Of a stretch of 64,000 nt of DNA, positions 45,991-56,284 are shown piece by piece. Source of the DNA: Purpureocillium takamizusanense (taxonomy: Eukaryota; Ascomycota; Sordariomycetes; Hypocreales; Ophiocordycipitaceae); NCBI RefSeq assembly GCF_022605165.1, contig NC_063068.1, positions 434,001-498,000 on the forward strand, written 5' to 3'. Made by a program: the position numbers and the translations under genes. The notes beneath the pieces were generated by a model that saw only the letters and a program-made list of their open reading frames with translations, did no database searches and had not been told where the DNA came from. Each line of letters opens with the position of its first letter. Positions within the stretch are counted from its first letter, which is position 1.

Positions 45991-46481
45991 ATAAGTCCTT
46001 AAGCTAAATATATTATAATACTAATTCACTGCCTGCCTCTGCCTTGCCTAGTCGTCGACGCCATGACTCCAGCCACGGCGCAAGGCAGAACAGTGACCGG
46101 CTGAGATCATGTGACCTCGCACGCGGACGGGTACGCGGCCACGCCTCAGCTTGCGTCCCGATGGGGAAAGCAAGGCGCTTGCCTGTGAGGGCGACCAGTG
46201 ACGACAGCCCTGTGGCAAATGAGTCGCCCTCAGGCCTACGCAAGCACAGCCGACACCATCACCTGAGGCTTCGTCACGGAGCTCATAGTTGGGGTCCCTG
46301 ACTCTCGCACTTGCCCAGTGGCAAGCTCGACACTTCATCTTTGTGGCCTCCCCCGGGCCCGTAGCCCGCCGTCTCAAACGTCGTTGACTTCTTGATTTAC
46401 CTGTTTTCCCCGCGGCATCCGATTCCCAACTACCCCGCCTCTGGTCCCCCTCTGCCGGGCATCCGCCTGCCAACATCAAAC
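45991..46481. promoter_or_regulatory. AT-rich patch and promoter of the following gene
   Basis: A stretch up to about 46025 is strikingly AT-rich compared with everything around it. The rest is the promoter and leader of the gene starting at 46482. No additional gene. Confidence 0.4.
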
Positions 46482-47636
46482 ATGCCCATCGTGAACCACG
46501 TCGTCCTCGCCTCGGGCGCCGTCGTCGCCGTCTCGGTGGCCGTCGCCGCCGCGATGGCTATGTACGAGTCGCCTGAGCTGCGACGCTACGCCGACGACAT
46601 ACGTCGACGCATAGCCATGACCCTGCACTCGATCGGCGACGGCATCAACCCGCCATATCGCGAGCCCCGATTCAACAGACCCGAGGATGCCGAGGGCTTC
46701 ATGTTGTCCAGCGGCGGACACCGCTCCTGTGCCGAGCCCGGCGTCGATGCCGATGAAGAGACCCGCAGGAGGCAGCGTGAGGAGCTCCTCTACTGGAACA
46801 GGGTATTACTGGAAAAGAAGGATCAGGAAGAAAAGCAGCCGGCCGCACTTCCGGCCCCTCCAAAGAGACCAGCTGGTGCCCACCGGGGGTCGTCCTTTGA
46901 TGACTTCTTGCGCAAGGATGAGGGATCCGAGACAGGCGCGTATGTGTTCAAGACCGGCGCAGAGGTGCAAGACTCTCAGCCTGGGCTTCGGCACCGCGGT
47001 GAAGGCTCGCGGGGGTTCTCCTCTGCGCTCTACAGCAACCCGTTCGCGGACGAGCATCACATCGATGGCGACGATATTGCTGAGATGAGCGCCACCTTCA
47101 TCGCGCCCGGAAAGGACGAAGGCCTGTCGGATATCTACAGCGCCACTACGCGCGAGGGTGACGACGTGCGCAGCGCCACGCTGGAGGCATCGCCCGCCCT
47201 AATCGACCTCGCTTCCCACACGGAGACGTTGCAGCAGTCTCCGTCCGAGCTCCCATGTACGCTGGAGCGTCATCTGCCCGACGACGAGTACATGTCTGCC
47301 GGGCAGGAGGACCGCCACGAGGCGTACGCCTCCATCCAGGCGTGGGCGCAAGACTCGAGCCGCAACTTCTATTCGCCCCTGCCGGTAACGCCTGCGGCGC
47401 CCATGTCGGAGCCGGAGCTCGTCAGCGACGATGGCCAGCTGACGCCGACGGATTCGGTGTCGCTGGTCGGGTCCGGCGAGGATCTCGCGCAGGACGTGCG
47501 CTCGCTGCGGGCGGCTGAGACGGGGCGGCCGTACGACGTGATGAGTGCCAGCGAGGGCGTGTTGACGCCAGTGAGCTGGTCCGAGGTGGGCAGCGTCGTC
47601 AGCGAGAGCGACGCCCACGGTCCCGTGCGCGCATAG
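46482..47636 (+). CDS. Orphan protein with N-terminal membrane anchor
   Basis: The ATG at 46482 (CAAACATGCCC) was chosen because it opens directly into a hydrophobic helix (VVLASGAVVAVSVAVAAAMA, residues about 7-26). The product is 384 residues in one exon. After the helix comes a basic amphipathic stretch (SPELRRYADDIRRRIAMTL), a charged segment likely to be coiled (ETRRRQREELLYWNRVLLEK), and a long acidic, disordered C-terminal half rich in Ser, Glu and Asp. I do not recognise a named domain. The layout suggests a tail facing the cytosol from an ER, mitochondrial or peroxisomal membrane; this is inference only. Codon use matches neighbouring genes. Confidence 0.72.
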   Translation: MPIVNHVVLASGAVVAVSVAVAAAMAMYESPELRRYADDIRRRIAMTLHSIGDGINPPYREPRFNRPEDAEGFMLSSGGHRSCAEPGVDADEETRRRQREELLYWNRVLLEKKDQEEKQPAALPAPPKRPAGAHRGSSFDDFLRKDEGSETGAYVFKTGAEVQDSQPGLRHRGEGSRGFSSALYSNPFADEHHIDGDDIAEMSATFIAPGKDEGLSDIYSATTREGDDVRSATLEASPALIDLASHTETLQQSPSELPCTLERHLPDDEYMSAGQEDRHEAYASIQAWAQDSSRNFYSPLPVTPAAPMSEPELVSDDGQLTPTDSVSLVGSGEDLAQDVRSLRAAETGRPYDVMSASEGVLTPVSWSEVGSVVSESDAHGPVRA

Positions 47637-47993
47637 AGAAGGAGGCAGGGGTACAGTAGGCCAGAGAAAAGCGAGGCGAAAGGACCAGATTCCTAGACTC
47701 ATTGTCATCGGCGTTACGGACGTTTGATTCTGCGAAGAATACGGTAGGGCGTTGGAAACGGTTAATTGCGGACTATTGGATATCAGGTCTCATATCACTG
47801 GCCACGAACAAATGGCCGTCCTATCTCTCGATTTACAGTTTATACCAATATTTCTTTGAATGCTTATATGCAACCCTTTGCGCCGTACGCTTGTAAGCCG
47901 AATCGCAAACAACATGCATGCCTCTATGCCCATACAAGCGGTCGCCCGGGGGGGCGGCCATCTGAATTCACTCCTTCTCTTGCGACGCAGACG
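47637..47993. other. Convergent 3' flanks
   Basis: 357 bp between two convergent genes, with AT-richer sequence suitable for termination; no gene. Confidence 0.4.
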
Positions 47994-48878
47994 CTAGCTG
48001 CTGCTGCTGTTTGTCTGCGGCGCATCACCGCCCGTCGTGTTTTTGCTGGCCTTGAGGCTCTCGCGATAGTCCTCCCAGAGCTTGTCGACCTCGTGCCCCG
48101 TGAGCTCACACCAAAAGGTACTCGCCTCGTACCTCTGAATGCGCAGCTTCTCGTTGACGCGGCTGACGAAGCCATCGCCGAGTCGGCGCTCGAGGTACTC
48201 GAGGAAATACGCCGTCTTCTGGTACCCAGCGTCCCAGTCGCCGTCGGCATCACGCGCCCAGTGCGGGGGCACGAGGCCGCAGCGCAGGCGCACCCAGTCG
48301 GCGATGCCCTCGATGAGGCCCCCGGGGCAGGTGCCGAAGGCGTTGAACTGGTAGCAGTGGACAAGTTCGTGGGTGACGACGCCGGCGACCTCGTCCGGGC
48401 CGCGGGGCGAGGGTACGCGGGCGAGGTAGGGCAGCGAGAAGTGCACCTCCTTGTGGTCGTCGTCGAGGTCGGAGCCCGTGGTGTAGGCGACGCCGGGCAT
48501 GTCGCGCAGGATGAGCGTGACGGAGCGGGTCGGCGGGACCGTCGTGGTGGGGTTGGTGGGCGAGCCGTATAGTAGCCGGAGGAGGTTGGCGACGGCCGCC
48601 GTCATGCAGTCGGTGGCGTTGACCGAGTCGAGGAAGAGGCGGGCGCCGGGGTGGCCGAGGTCGCGGATCTCGAGGCGGAGCTTGGGCATGGGGAACTTGG
48701 GCGCGTGCTCGGCGTCATCGCCGTCGCTGCTGGTGGTAGGAGTGGGAGTAGTAGAAGTAGCGGTGCTGTCGTTGCTGTCGCCTTCGTCCGTCTTGGAGCG
48801 GACGGCGGGCGACATGGCGGGCTGGAAGATGCTCGTCGACGACGGCGCCGGCGTGGTTCCGGGAGGCGGGACGGACAT
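47994..48878 (-). CDS. Basic-secretory-protein-type zinc metallopeptidase
   Basis: The start at 48878 (MSVPPPGTTPAP) is preferred over an upstream ATG at 48965 because upstream residues are not family-like. The product is 294 residues in one exon. The domain begins near KLRLEIRDLGHPGARLF and carries HELVHCYQ (H170, E171, H174) followed by GGLIEGIADWVRL (E190, D194), the zinc site and glutamate helix of the 'peptidase of plants and bacteria' family. The C-terminal part KTAYFLEYLERRLGDGFV is also characteristic. No signal peptide is seen, which is common for the fungal members. A peptidase acting on unknown substrates is expected; a Ser/Thr-rich N-terminal 60 residues is disordered. Confidence 0.87.
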   Translation of the reverse strand: MSVPPPGTTPAPSSTSIFQPAMSPAVRSKTDEGDSNDSTATSTTPTPTTSSDGDDAEHAPKFPMPKLRLEIRDLGHPGARLFLDSVNATDCMTAAVANLLRLLYGSPTNPTTTVPPTRSVTLILRDMPGVAYTTGSDLDDDHKEVHFSLPYLARVPSPRGPDEVAGVVTHELVHCYQFNAFGTCPGGLIEGIADWVRLRCGLVPPHWARDADGDWDAGYQKTAYFLEYLERRLGDGFVSRVNEKLRIQRYEASTFWCELTGHEVDKLWEDYRESLKASKNTTGGDAPQTNSSSS

Positions 48879-50338
48879 GGTGCTGGTTTTCGTGGATGAT
48901 ATAAAGGAGTACACGACACGGACGGACGGTGCGCCACGAACGGACAGCAAGTCCAACGATAGCACCGCTAGGACTCGGACAGGGGGCCTAATCTACGGAG
49001 TGTCGCGGGTCGTGTGCCTCCCAGGGCCGGACGGAGGTGGACTGCGGATCTGGGGTTTGGAGTCTTGGACCCCTGGATCGGGGAAGGGATGGTGGATGGA
49101 AGAGGGGGGGGGGAGGGGCACGGGTCTGAGAGAACAGGTTACAGGTTCTCTCAGTTACGACGGAACACTCCGCTGCTACTGACTGCATGAGGGCACTCTA
49201 TTCATAGCCAGCTAAAAGCTGTAGCAAAAAAAAAAAACCAGTCGAAAGAGTAAGAAAGTGCGTATCAATAGCGACTGCTTTGGAAAACACCCGTTGACGA
49301 CGAATAAATGTGAGCAAAGATGTGCCGATGATGCGGTAACGATCCGAGATGCCCAAAATGCTATCATTCCAGGGAGGCTGCCGACTTGGTGCTTGAGTTG
49401 GCGGGGTAGGTAATACATTGATCTGGGCAGCCAACCCACCCGCCTGCAGTGAGTGCTCCACCACAAAGGAACGCGCCTCGGTTGCGACTCTGAGGTGCTG
49501 CCCGCCCAGGAGAGACGCGACGCCCCGCTAAAATGACGCCGTTGCTGAGCACCAGGCCGCGAAGCCACAGCGGGCGCGAAGCTCCTGCGATTGGCGGATG
49601 GAAGCTCCCGTCGGGGCCCCGTCCGCGTGCTGGCCGGCCGCCGCTGAAGTGCCCACCGTTTACCACGGCAACCCGCGCCCACCTCGCCGCTGCGCTGCTG
49701 CATTGGGAGTCGGTCACGTCAGCCGCGGCCGCCGCCCAACGACGCCCATTCAAACGGAAATGGGGAACGCCCAGCTGCACCTCCGCCCACCGTCTCACTG
49801 CGGTGGGTAGGCAAGGTAGGTTTGTTTTGCGCGCCACCTCCTTCTCCTCACCACCACCACAACCACCATCACCAGTCATCAACAACCAAAAAACAAAAAG
49901 CATCCTCCCGACACTCCCATCGAACCACACACGCAGCACCGCGCGCGCGCCCTCCCAATGCGATCGTCCCCCTCCAGCCTGATTCGCCCTTCTCGCTGCC
50001 CCGGACTCTGACAGCGAGCCGCCCTTGCTTCCTGCGACAAGCTCCGCTCGCCTCCGTAGCTAAATTGTGAGGTCTCACCCCCCTCCGCCCGCCCTTGGGT
50101 TTGCCCCGAAGACGCCCACAGACAAGACAGACTTGGGCCCTGGACGCCACCGTTGCTTCCCGCTCGGGACGGTGCGCAATTCCTGTCTCTCCGCGTCTGC
50201 TGAAGCATCTTTTCCTGCGCATCACCAAGTCGGACCGCAGCTAGTTTGCCTCGACATGTGAAACGGGCGCCTCTTTGACTGACTGCAATTCGCGACAGCT
50301 CTAGCTATCTCGAACGAGCCACGCCGCACCTACCGGCC
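48879..50338. promoter_or_regulatory. Divergent promoter region, metallopeptidase / STU1
   Basis: 1.46 kb. The last few hundred bases are pyrimidine-rich (many CCACC, TTCTCC) and likely the STU1 leader. No gene supported. Confidence 0.45.
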
Positions 50339-53300
50339 ATGGCAGACAGCAAGCTTACCGACCAGCAGGTCGCCGACCTCGTGGCTATCCTGCGCAGCGA
50401 TTCGACCCTCGACGCCAAGGTCCAGCTCGTCACCACAGTCAAGTCGTGCATCAAGCAGCACAACGTCCCTGAGACCTCAGTGCCCCTGCTCTTCGACGGT
50501 CTGCGCGCCGCGTCGTCATCCCAGCACTCGGCGCTTGTCAATGCCGGCTTCACTGCCCTGAACCACCTCCTCACGCGCCTGTCCCGCCAGGACCCGAAGC
50601 TCCTGGCCAAGGAGGCCGTCCGCACCCTGCCGCTTGTCATCGAAAAGCTCGGCGACCAAAAGGACAAGTTCCGCGGGTTGGCTCTTCATGGCCTCAACAC
50701 CTTCTATGCCGTGGCTCCGCAGGATGTTGAGCGCGTCGTGCGCAATTCGGCCATGAGCGGCAAGAACCCAAGAGCCAAGGAAGCTGGTATGCAGTGGCTT
50801 CTGCAGGTACGTCTCTCGTCGCAACTCACTTCTGGACGGACACTAACAGCCATCGCCGAAAGACTCACAAGGAGCAGGGACTGCAGTTCAGGAGCTATGT
50901 GCCGCTCCTAATGGAGCTGCTTGAGGATGCGGACGGCATGGTCCGAGACGCGGCTAAAAGCACCGTCATTGAACTATTCAAGTATGCGCCACCCAACCTC
51001 GGCAATGCCTTCATCTCGCTTACGCACTAATCAACACAGGACCGCACCGAACGCGGCCAAGTCTGATCTCAAGCGACAGCTCAAGAACTTCAAAGTCCGA
51101 CCTGCTATCGAACAGGCCATCGTCAAGGCCCTCGCTCCGACCGGCGGCCGACCAGACACACCAGGTGACGTGACGCATCCGACCCGCCCGAATCTCGCCG
51201 CCAGTGTGTCCTCCATCGGGAGCGAGCGTCCCGTAACCCCCGCCGTTGATGTCCAAGCCGAACCCATCGAGCCCATGTACGTCAACACCCATCGCGAGCT
51301 GGAGGATATGTTCCGCGAGATGGCGTGGCACTTTGAGGGCAAAGAGACGGAGCAAAACTGGATGAAGCGCGAGCAAAGCATGGGCACTCTGCGGAAGCTC
51401 AATGCCGGCAATGCGCCGGCTGACTTTCCCGACTCCTTCCTCGCCGGCTTGCGAAGCATGCTGGACGGCATTATCAAGGCCGTCAACTCGCTGCGCACCA
51501 GCTTGTCCAAGGAGGGTTGCGGACTGGTTCAGGATATTGCCATCACGTTTGGCCCTGCCATGGACCCCATGGTGGAGCTGTTGATGCAGACGTTCGTCAA
51601 GCTTTCTGCCGGCACCAAGAAGATCAGCTCGCAACTCGCCAATACCACTGTCGACACCATCATCGGCCGTGTGAGCTATACGGCTCGACTGATGCAGCAC
51701 ATCTGGAGCGCCTGTCAAGACAAGAACGTGCAGCCCAGGTTGTACTCGACCGGCTGGCTCAAGACGATTTTGAAAAAGGAGGCGCACCACAAGAGCCACA
51801 TCGAGCACAGCGGGGGCGTTGATCTGATGGAAAAGTGCATCAAGAAGGGCCTCGGAGATGCCAACCCAGGAGTGCGTGAGAAGATGCGGTCAGCGTACTG
51901 GGCATTCTGGGGCGTTTGGCCTGCACGAGCCGATGCGTAGGTGCCTCCATCGATTTGCCGCCGGCTTCACATCGCTAACTCGAGCTCGCAGGATAATGGC
52001 CGACTTGGATTCCACGGCGCAGAAGCTCCTTAATAAAGACCCCAACAACCCCAACTCGCCCAAGAAGTCCGCGGATCCTCCAGCCCGGCCGGGCCTTGGC
52101 TTGTCTAGGAGCACCATGACCTCGAGCAAACCGAGTCTGCGCGAAGCCATGATGGCCCAGAAAAAGGCACTTGCCGCCAAGAACCTCCCTGCGCGCCCGG
52201 GCTCTGCTATGGCACATATTTCCCCCGTCCGAACGACTACGACAACGAGCAGCTCCAGCCATGCCGCAGCCCCCGCAAAGCCATCCGGAACGCGAATGCG
52301 TCCCGAGCCGACTACCGCCGTCAACGCCGGAGGTATGTCAGTGGCTCCTATGCGGCCGGCTCGAAGGAGGCCGGAGATGGCAGCTCGACCAGCCACGGCT
52401 GGGCCTTATTCAGTCCGGGACCACCCCTCCTCGCTTGAGGTCGACAGTCCCGAGACTCTCAAATCCAAGCACGCCACCCCAAAGCCAAGAGACACGACCC
52501 CGAAGAGGACCGCGCCGCGCACTAGACCCGGCCATGTCACACATGCTAGCGAATCGAGTGTCGCGTCTCCAGCGGTGCACTCGCAAGTGTCCAAGATCCC
52601 ATCGCCAAAGGAAAGCCCAAGCAGGTTCCGTCAATCGCGCACGACGATCCCATCGTCCAGTCCCTCCAAGGCGAACGAAGACATTACGCTTGTTGTGCCG
52701 CAAATGTCGAGCATCAGGACATCGTCGCCACAAGCACCACGGCCGCCGAGAATGCCTCTTGATGCCGAGTCGACGCTGATTGCTTCCCCGACTCAGCCCG
52801 AAATACCGCAAGAATCATCTTCTCGCACCTTGCAGGTGTACGAGGACCCCTTCACGGATGATCAGGCGACACCCAGACCCACATTTACATCTCCTGTCCT
52901 TGAGGACAAGCCAGTGAACGAGGATGCAGCGAACCTCCTAAAGCCCAACGGCAAGGAGCCCACGGTGGAGCAGATCGATTCTCCCGAGAAGGCTAGACAA
53001 AATAGCCGTCTGCTGGACAGCGGTATCGCCAAGATCAAAGCCAAGTCGCTGGAGGTTCATGGCTTCCGCAAGCTGCAATCACTCATCCGTGACAGCAGGA
53101 CCGTCTTCACCGATGACAAGTTTGAAGCGTTAGTCCTTGGTCTGTTCCAGTTCCTCGAAGACACTCTCCCCACCCTCCCTGCGGACAAGGCGCAGGACGT
53201 CAAGGCTCAGGCCCTCACGACTATCAAGTTGCTGCTTCGCAAGGAGCGTGACAACTTCCGACCGCACGTCTCCAAGGCCCTCGAGTCTCTCCTACAGACG

Positions 53301-53759
53301 CGAAGCGCATACGATTCCCGTGCTCATGTCGTTAGCGGCCTTGAGCTCCTCGCCGACGAGCTCGTGGCCCTTGGCGATGGGTCCGAGATGGTCGTGGTGC
53401 TCACTCGACGCCTTCAGTCCTGTTCCGACACGACCACGGAGGGGTGCCGCACCCTCAGCATGGGCCTCCACGTACTGCGCGAGATGCTTGATAAGCGACT
53501 CGAGTTCATCCCCAACGAGGGCGAGCTTGGCCAGCTCACCAGCCTCGCCGGGGGATGCATCGAATCGGCGGACTCGGGAGTCCGCATGGACGCCGTCAAG
53601 TTTTGCGTGTCTTTGCACGAGCGCGTGGGTGAGGCAGCATTCTGGGATGCGCTTCGCGGCGTGAAGGAAGACCCGAAGAGCCTCATCACCTACTACATCG
53701 TCAAAAAGCAGCGCGAGCAGGTCTTTAGCCCTGCTGGTAGCGCCGCGGCTGCTTCTTGA
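50339..53759 (+). CDS. STU1: STU1, CLASP-family microtubule-associated protein
   Basis: Exons are 50339-50806, 50863-50981, 51040-51936 and 51992-53759, with introns of 56, 58 and 55 nt; the product is 1083 residues. The N-terminus is a TOG-like HEAT array (LRSDSTLDAKVQLVTTVKS, then PLLMELLEDADGMVRDAAKS). A second CLASP-type TOG domain follows around residues 290-540 (NTHRELEDMFREMAWHFEG, then LMQTFVKLSAGTKKI and VREKMRSAYWAFWGVWP). A Ser/Pro/Arg-rich linker (about 550-830) is typical of the microtubule-lattice-binding region, with repeated SPxK and SxR motifs. A last helical domain ends near the C-terminus. STU1/CLASP rescues microtubules and stabilises the mitotic spindle and kinetochore fibres. 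Length and order agree with other Sordariomycete STU1 proteins. Confidence 0.94.
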
Positions 53760-54692
53760 GCGAGGGGTCAATCGAAGACTTGCCGTTATTGTAGATGCAG
53801 GAAAGCGCACGGTGTAGGCGTTTACAACACGATGATGGGTCTGATGGAAGGAATGAAAAGCGTGCGCTTATTTATGCTGTTTTGTCATGTTATGCTGGTT
53901 TGCGTAGCCAGCGCGCCGGTGTTGGAGTTGGTCTTTGGGGATGAGGCGCATGGGCGTAGTTTGTGTAGAGACATTGTAATATATTGGATGAATATGGTAC
54001 GCAGCTCACGCGCTGTCCTAGAATCATCAGAGCTTGTAATAGTGGTCATGCACCCTCACCGTTCAAGGTGGCTATTGGCTCGCCATTTTTGACCACCGTG
54101 CAAACTGTTGATCCCCTATTCATTCACATGGGAATACAGAAGTGGGTGAGTCCAGTTTCTTACTTGGACGTAATGATTGCTCTCGAGTTTGTCTCGTGAC
54201 GTACGTGTCAAGGATCGTAAGGCTTTATTAATAGACCGACCGGGTGGCCAAGGGGAAGCTTTGACGGCGGGGCACGGTCGCAGGAAAGAAGTGAACACCA
54301 GGCTGTGATCTCTGCGGGCGAGGCAAGCTCGGTCAAGCTGGATATTGGTTATCGTCATCTACATTGAGGTTTACGTAACTTTAGGACTCTGTGCTCGGAT
54401 GGTGAAACACCGAGCCCCTCGTGAAGCGTACAACAGCATCTGGCCCAAGCAGTAGTGGTCAGAGAGATAAAGAGGCATCAAGGTCTGGCTCTAACGCGCG
54501 TTGAAGAACGCGAGTTTGGCAGAGAGGGAGGGAGCGCAAATAATACCGACCAAGTCACTACGATTGACCCCTACCAGAAACACCCCCCCCCCCCTTCGCG
54601 GCCCAGCTACTCTTCACGCCGCCGTGAAACATTGGGGAACAGAACAGAGGCCGTCACCACTTCCTCCCTCCATCGAAGAAACTCCTGATGAA
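53760..54692. other. Intergenic region, STU1 3' flank and next promoter
   Basis: 933 bp between two plus-strand genes. It includes a run of about 12 C at 54584-54595 in the leader of the next gene. No gene seen. Confidence 0.4.
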
Positions 54693-55190
54693 ATGGCGAG
54701 GACAAGGGCACAGCGACGCGCCCCCAGGCCCAGCGTCCCCCCAGCCGAAATCGAAGTAGGACCCTACATGCAGCTGAGCGAAGCCGAGCACGTGTCACAG
54801 TTCCTCAGCGTCATGTTCTGCGAGGACCTCGCGCACAGGGTGCTGGACGTGGAACAACGAGGAGAAGAAGTGACGCAATCCGTGAAATGGGTAGGGGACA
54901 GTGCCCTCGTCTTCTGGCCGGTCCTGGCCATCGACGAGCACGGCTGGAAGCGGAGCGAGCTGCCCCTCAAGCTGAGGATAATCCGCAACGAGACGGGCAT
55001 CAAGAGGGTGTACTTTGCGGAGATGCCCGGCACCGACATCGTCTTCTTCGGCCTGGGCTACGCCGATGCCGCCAAGGCGGGGGAGCTGATTAGATGTCTG
55101 ATCCATTTCAATATCTGCGCGACGTTTCGGCCCCTGACGAGGGAGAATTCTCGGAATCTTGACAGGCATAGAAGTGCGCCGGAAGCGTGA
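54693..55190 (+). CDS. Orphan 165-residue protein
   Basis: The ATG at 54693 begins MARTRAQRRAPRPSVPPAEI; the frame extends upstream to 54501 but those residues are Pro-rich leader-like sequence. After a basic, disordered N-terminus, residues about 25-150 look like one compact alpha/beta domain: a helix QLSEAEHVSQFLSVMF, strands around SVKWVGDSALVFWPVLAI and LPLKLRIIRN, then IKRVYFAEMPGTDIVFFGLG and a final helix AGELIRCLIHFNICATF. No known domain, signal peptide or membrane helix is recognised. No intron is needed. The regular hydrophobic pattern argues that it is a real gene. Function unknown. Confidence 0.65.
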   Translation: MARTRAQRRAPRPSVPPAEIEVGPYMQLSEAEHVSQFLSVMFCEDLAHRVLDVEQRGEEVTQSVKWVGDSALVFWPVLAIDEHGWKRSELPLKLRIIRNETGIKRVYFAEMPGTDIVFFGLGYADAAKAGELIRCLIHFNICATFRPLTRENSRNLDRHRSAPEA

Positions 55191-56284
55191 GGAGGGGGTG
55201 GCCGGTAGGTGGGTGGGTGGGTGGGTGTTGGCTGCTGCTGCTGGATGCGTACCTGAACGCACGCAACACTGCCCCCCTACTCTGTTTGCTATGTTTTCTT
55301 CTTCTTCTTCTTCTTCTTCTTCTTCTTGTTCGCTTAATCTTTTTTTTTTCTTCTATGATTTTCCATGCATAACCATCAAGCTTGGGGAGAGGGGGGGGGG
55401 TGTTGCGGTCTGGCGGCACCAGGTATTCTTAGAAAGAGCAACGATATCAACAAACGTTGGGCCGTTTCACCCAATGAAGGCCCTTGGCATGCGGCGGCGG
55501 CTTGGAACCCGATCAGAATAAATGGTATGCACCCCAAACTCGCACTCACATGGACCAAAGGTCCAAAAGTCACAGGCTATTGTCGCATGACCCTCTAAGC
55601 CGCCCACGACGTAGCCCGCCTAGCCAAGGCGATCCCGGCGTCGTGATCGTGCGGCCGGGTGAATGCATACATAGGCGCGATACTTGGGCTGGCATGTATG
55701 TAAAAAGGCTCGAGGACCGCCGATGCTACGGAGCAGAACTTCACGGCCCCTTTGCAAGTAGGGTAAAGCAACTGAAAAGTCACCCTATTGGCGTAGCATC
55801 TCGATCGGACAGTAGTCACATAAAAAGAAAGGAAAGAATTGTTGTGAATCTTCTTCGGTATCGTCCGTTATAGTACCTTCTAGAGTAATCTTTGGTATCG
55901 TTTCTCCCTTAGAATGTGAGGGCTACAGAACAATACCGCACTGCAAGTCGGTACAAGGCCAAGGTCTCAGTGCCCAGCCACGTACAGAAAAGTGCCCGCC
56001 CAAGCGAAGAAAAGACGCACGCGAGCAGAGCAAAAAGCGGCCCCCAGCAGCGACCAGGAGACACGACACAAGACCGCCGGGCCCCCCATGATATCTCCCC
56101 CTCCGTACCAACTCCACAGTGATGACCTGGGTTCTGAATCGGCTGGAAATAAAAGCAAGAAAAGGGCATTCCCCGAAAGGAAAGGGTATTACCCGATGAT
56201 GGAGATAGCTTCAGGCAGATGTAAAAACAGTAACGCCGTCGCAGATTGCGAAAGTCGGCTCTCAGATGACTATCGAGACACCGT
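55191..56284. other. Convergent intergenic region
   Basis: 1.1 kb between the orphan gene and the 3' end of the LIM-RhoGAP gene. It contains a (GGTG)n run near 55204-55228 and a (TTC)n microsatellite, but no supported gene. Confidence 0.4.
55296..55328. repeat. (TTC)n microsatellite
   Basis: About ten perfect TTC/CTT units, followed closely by a T-run, in the 3' flank of the orphan gene. Confidence 0.8.
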
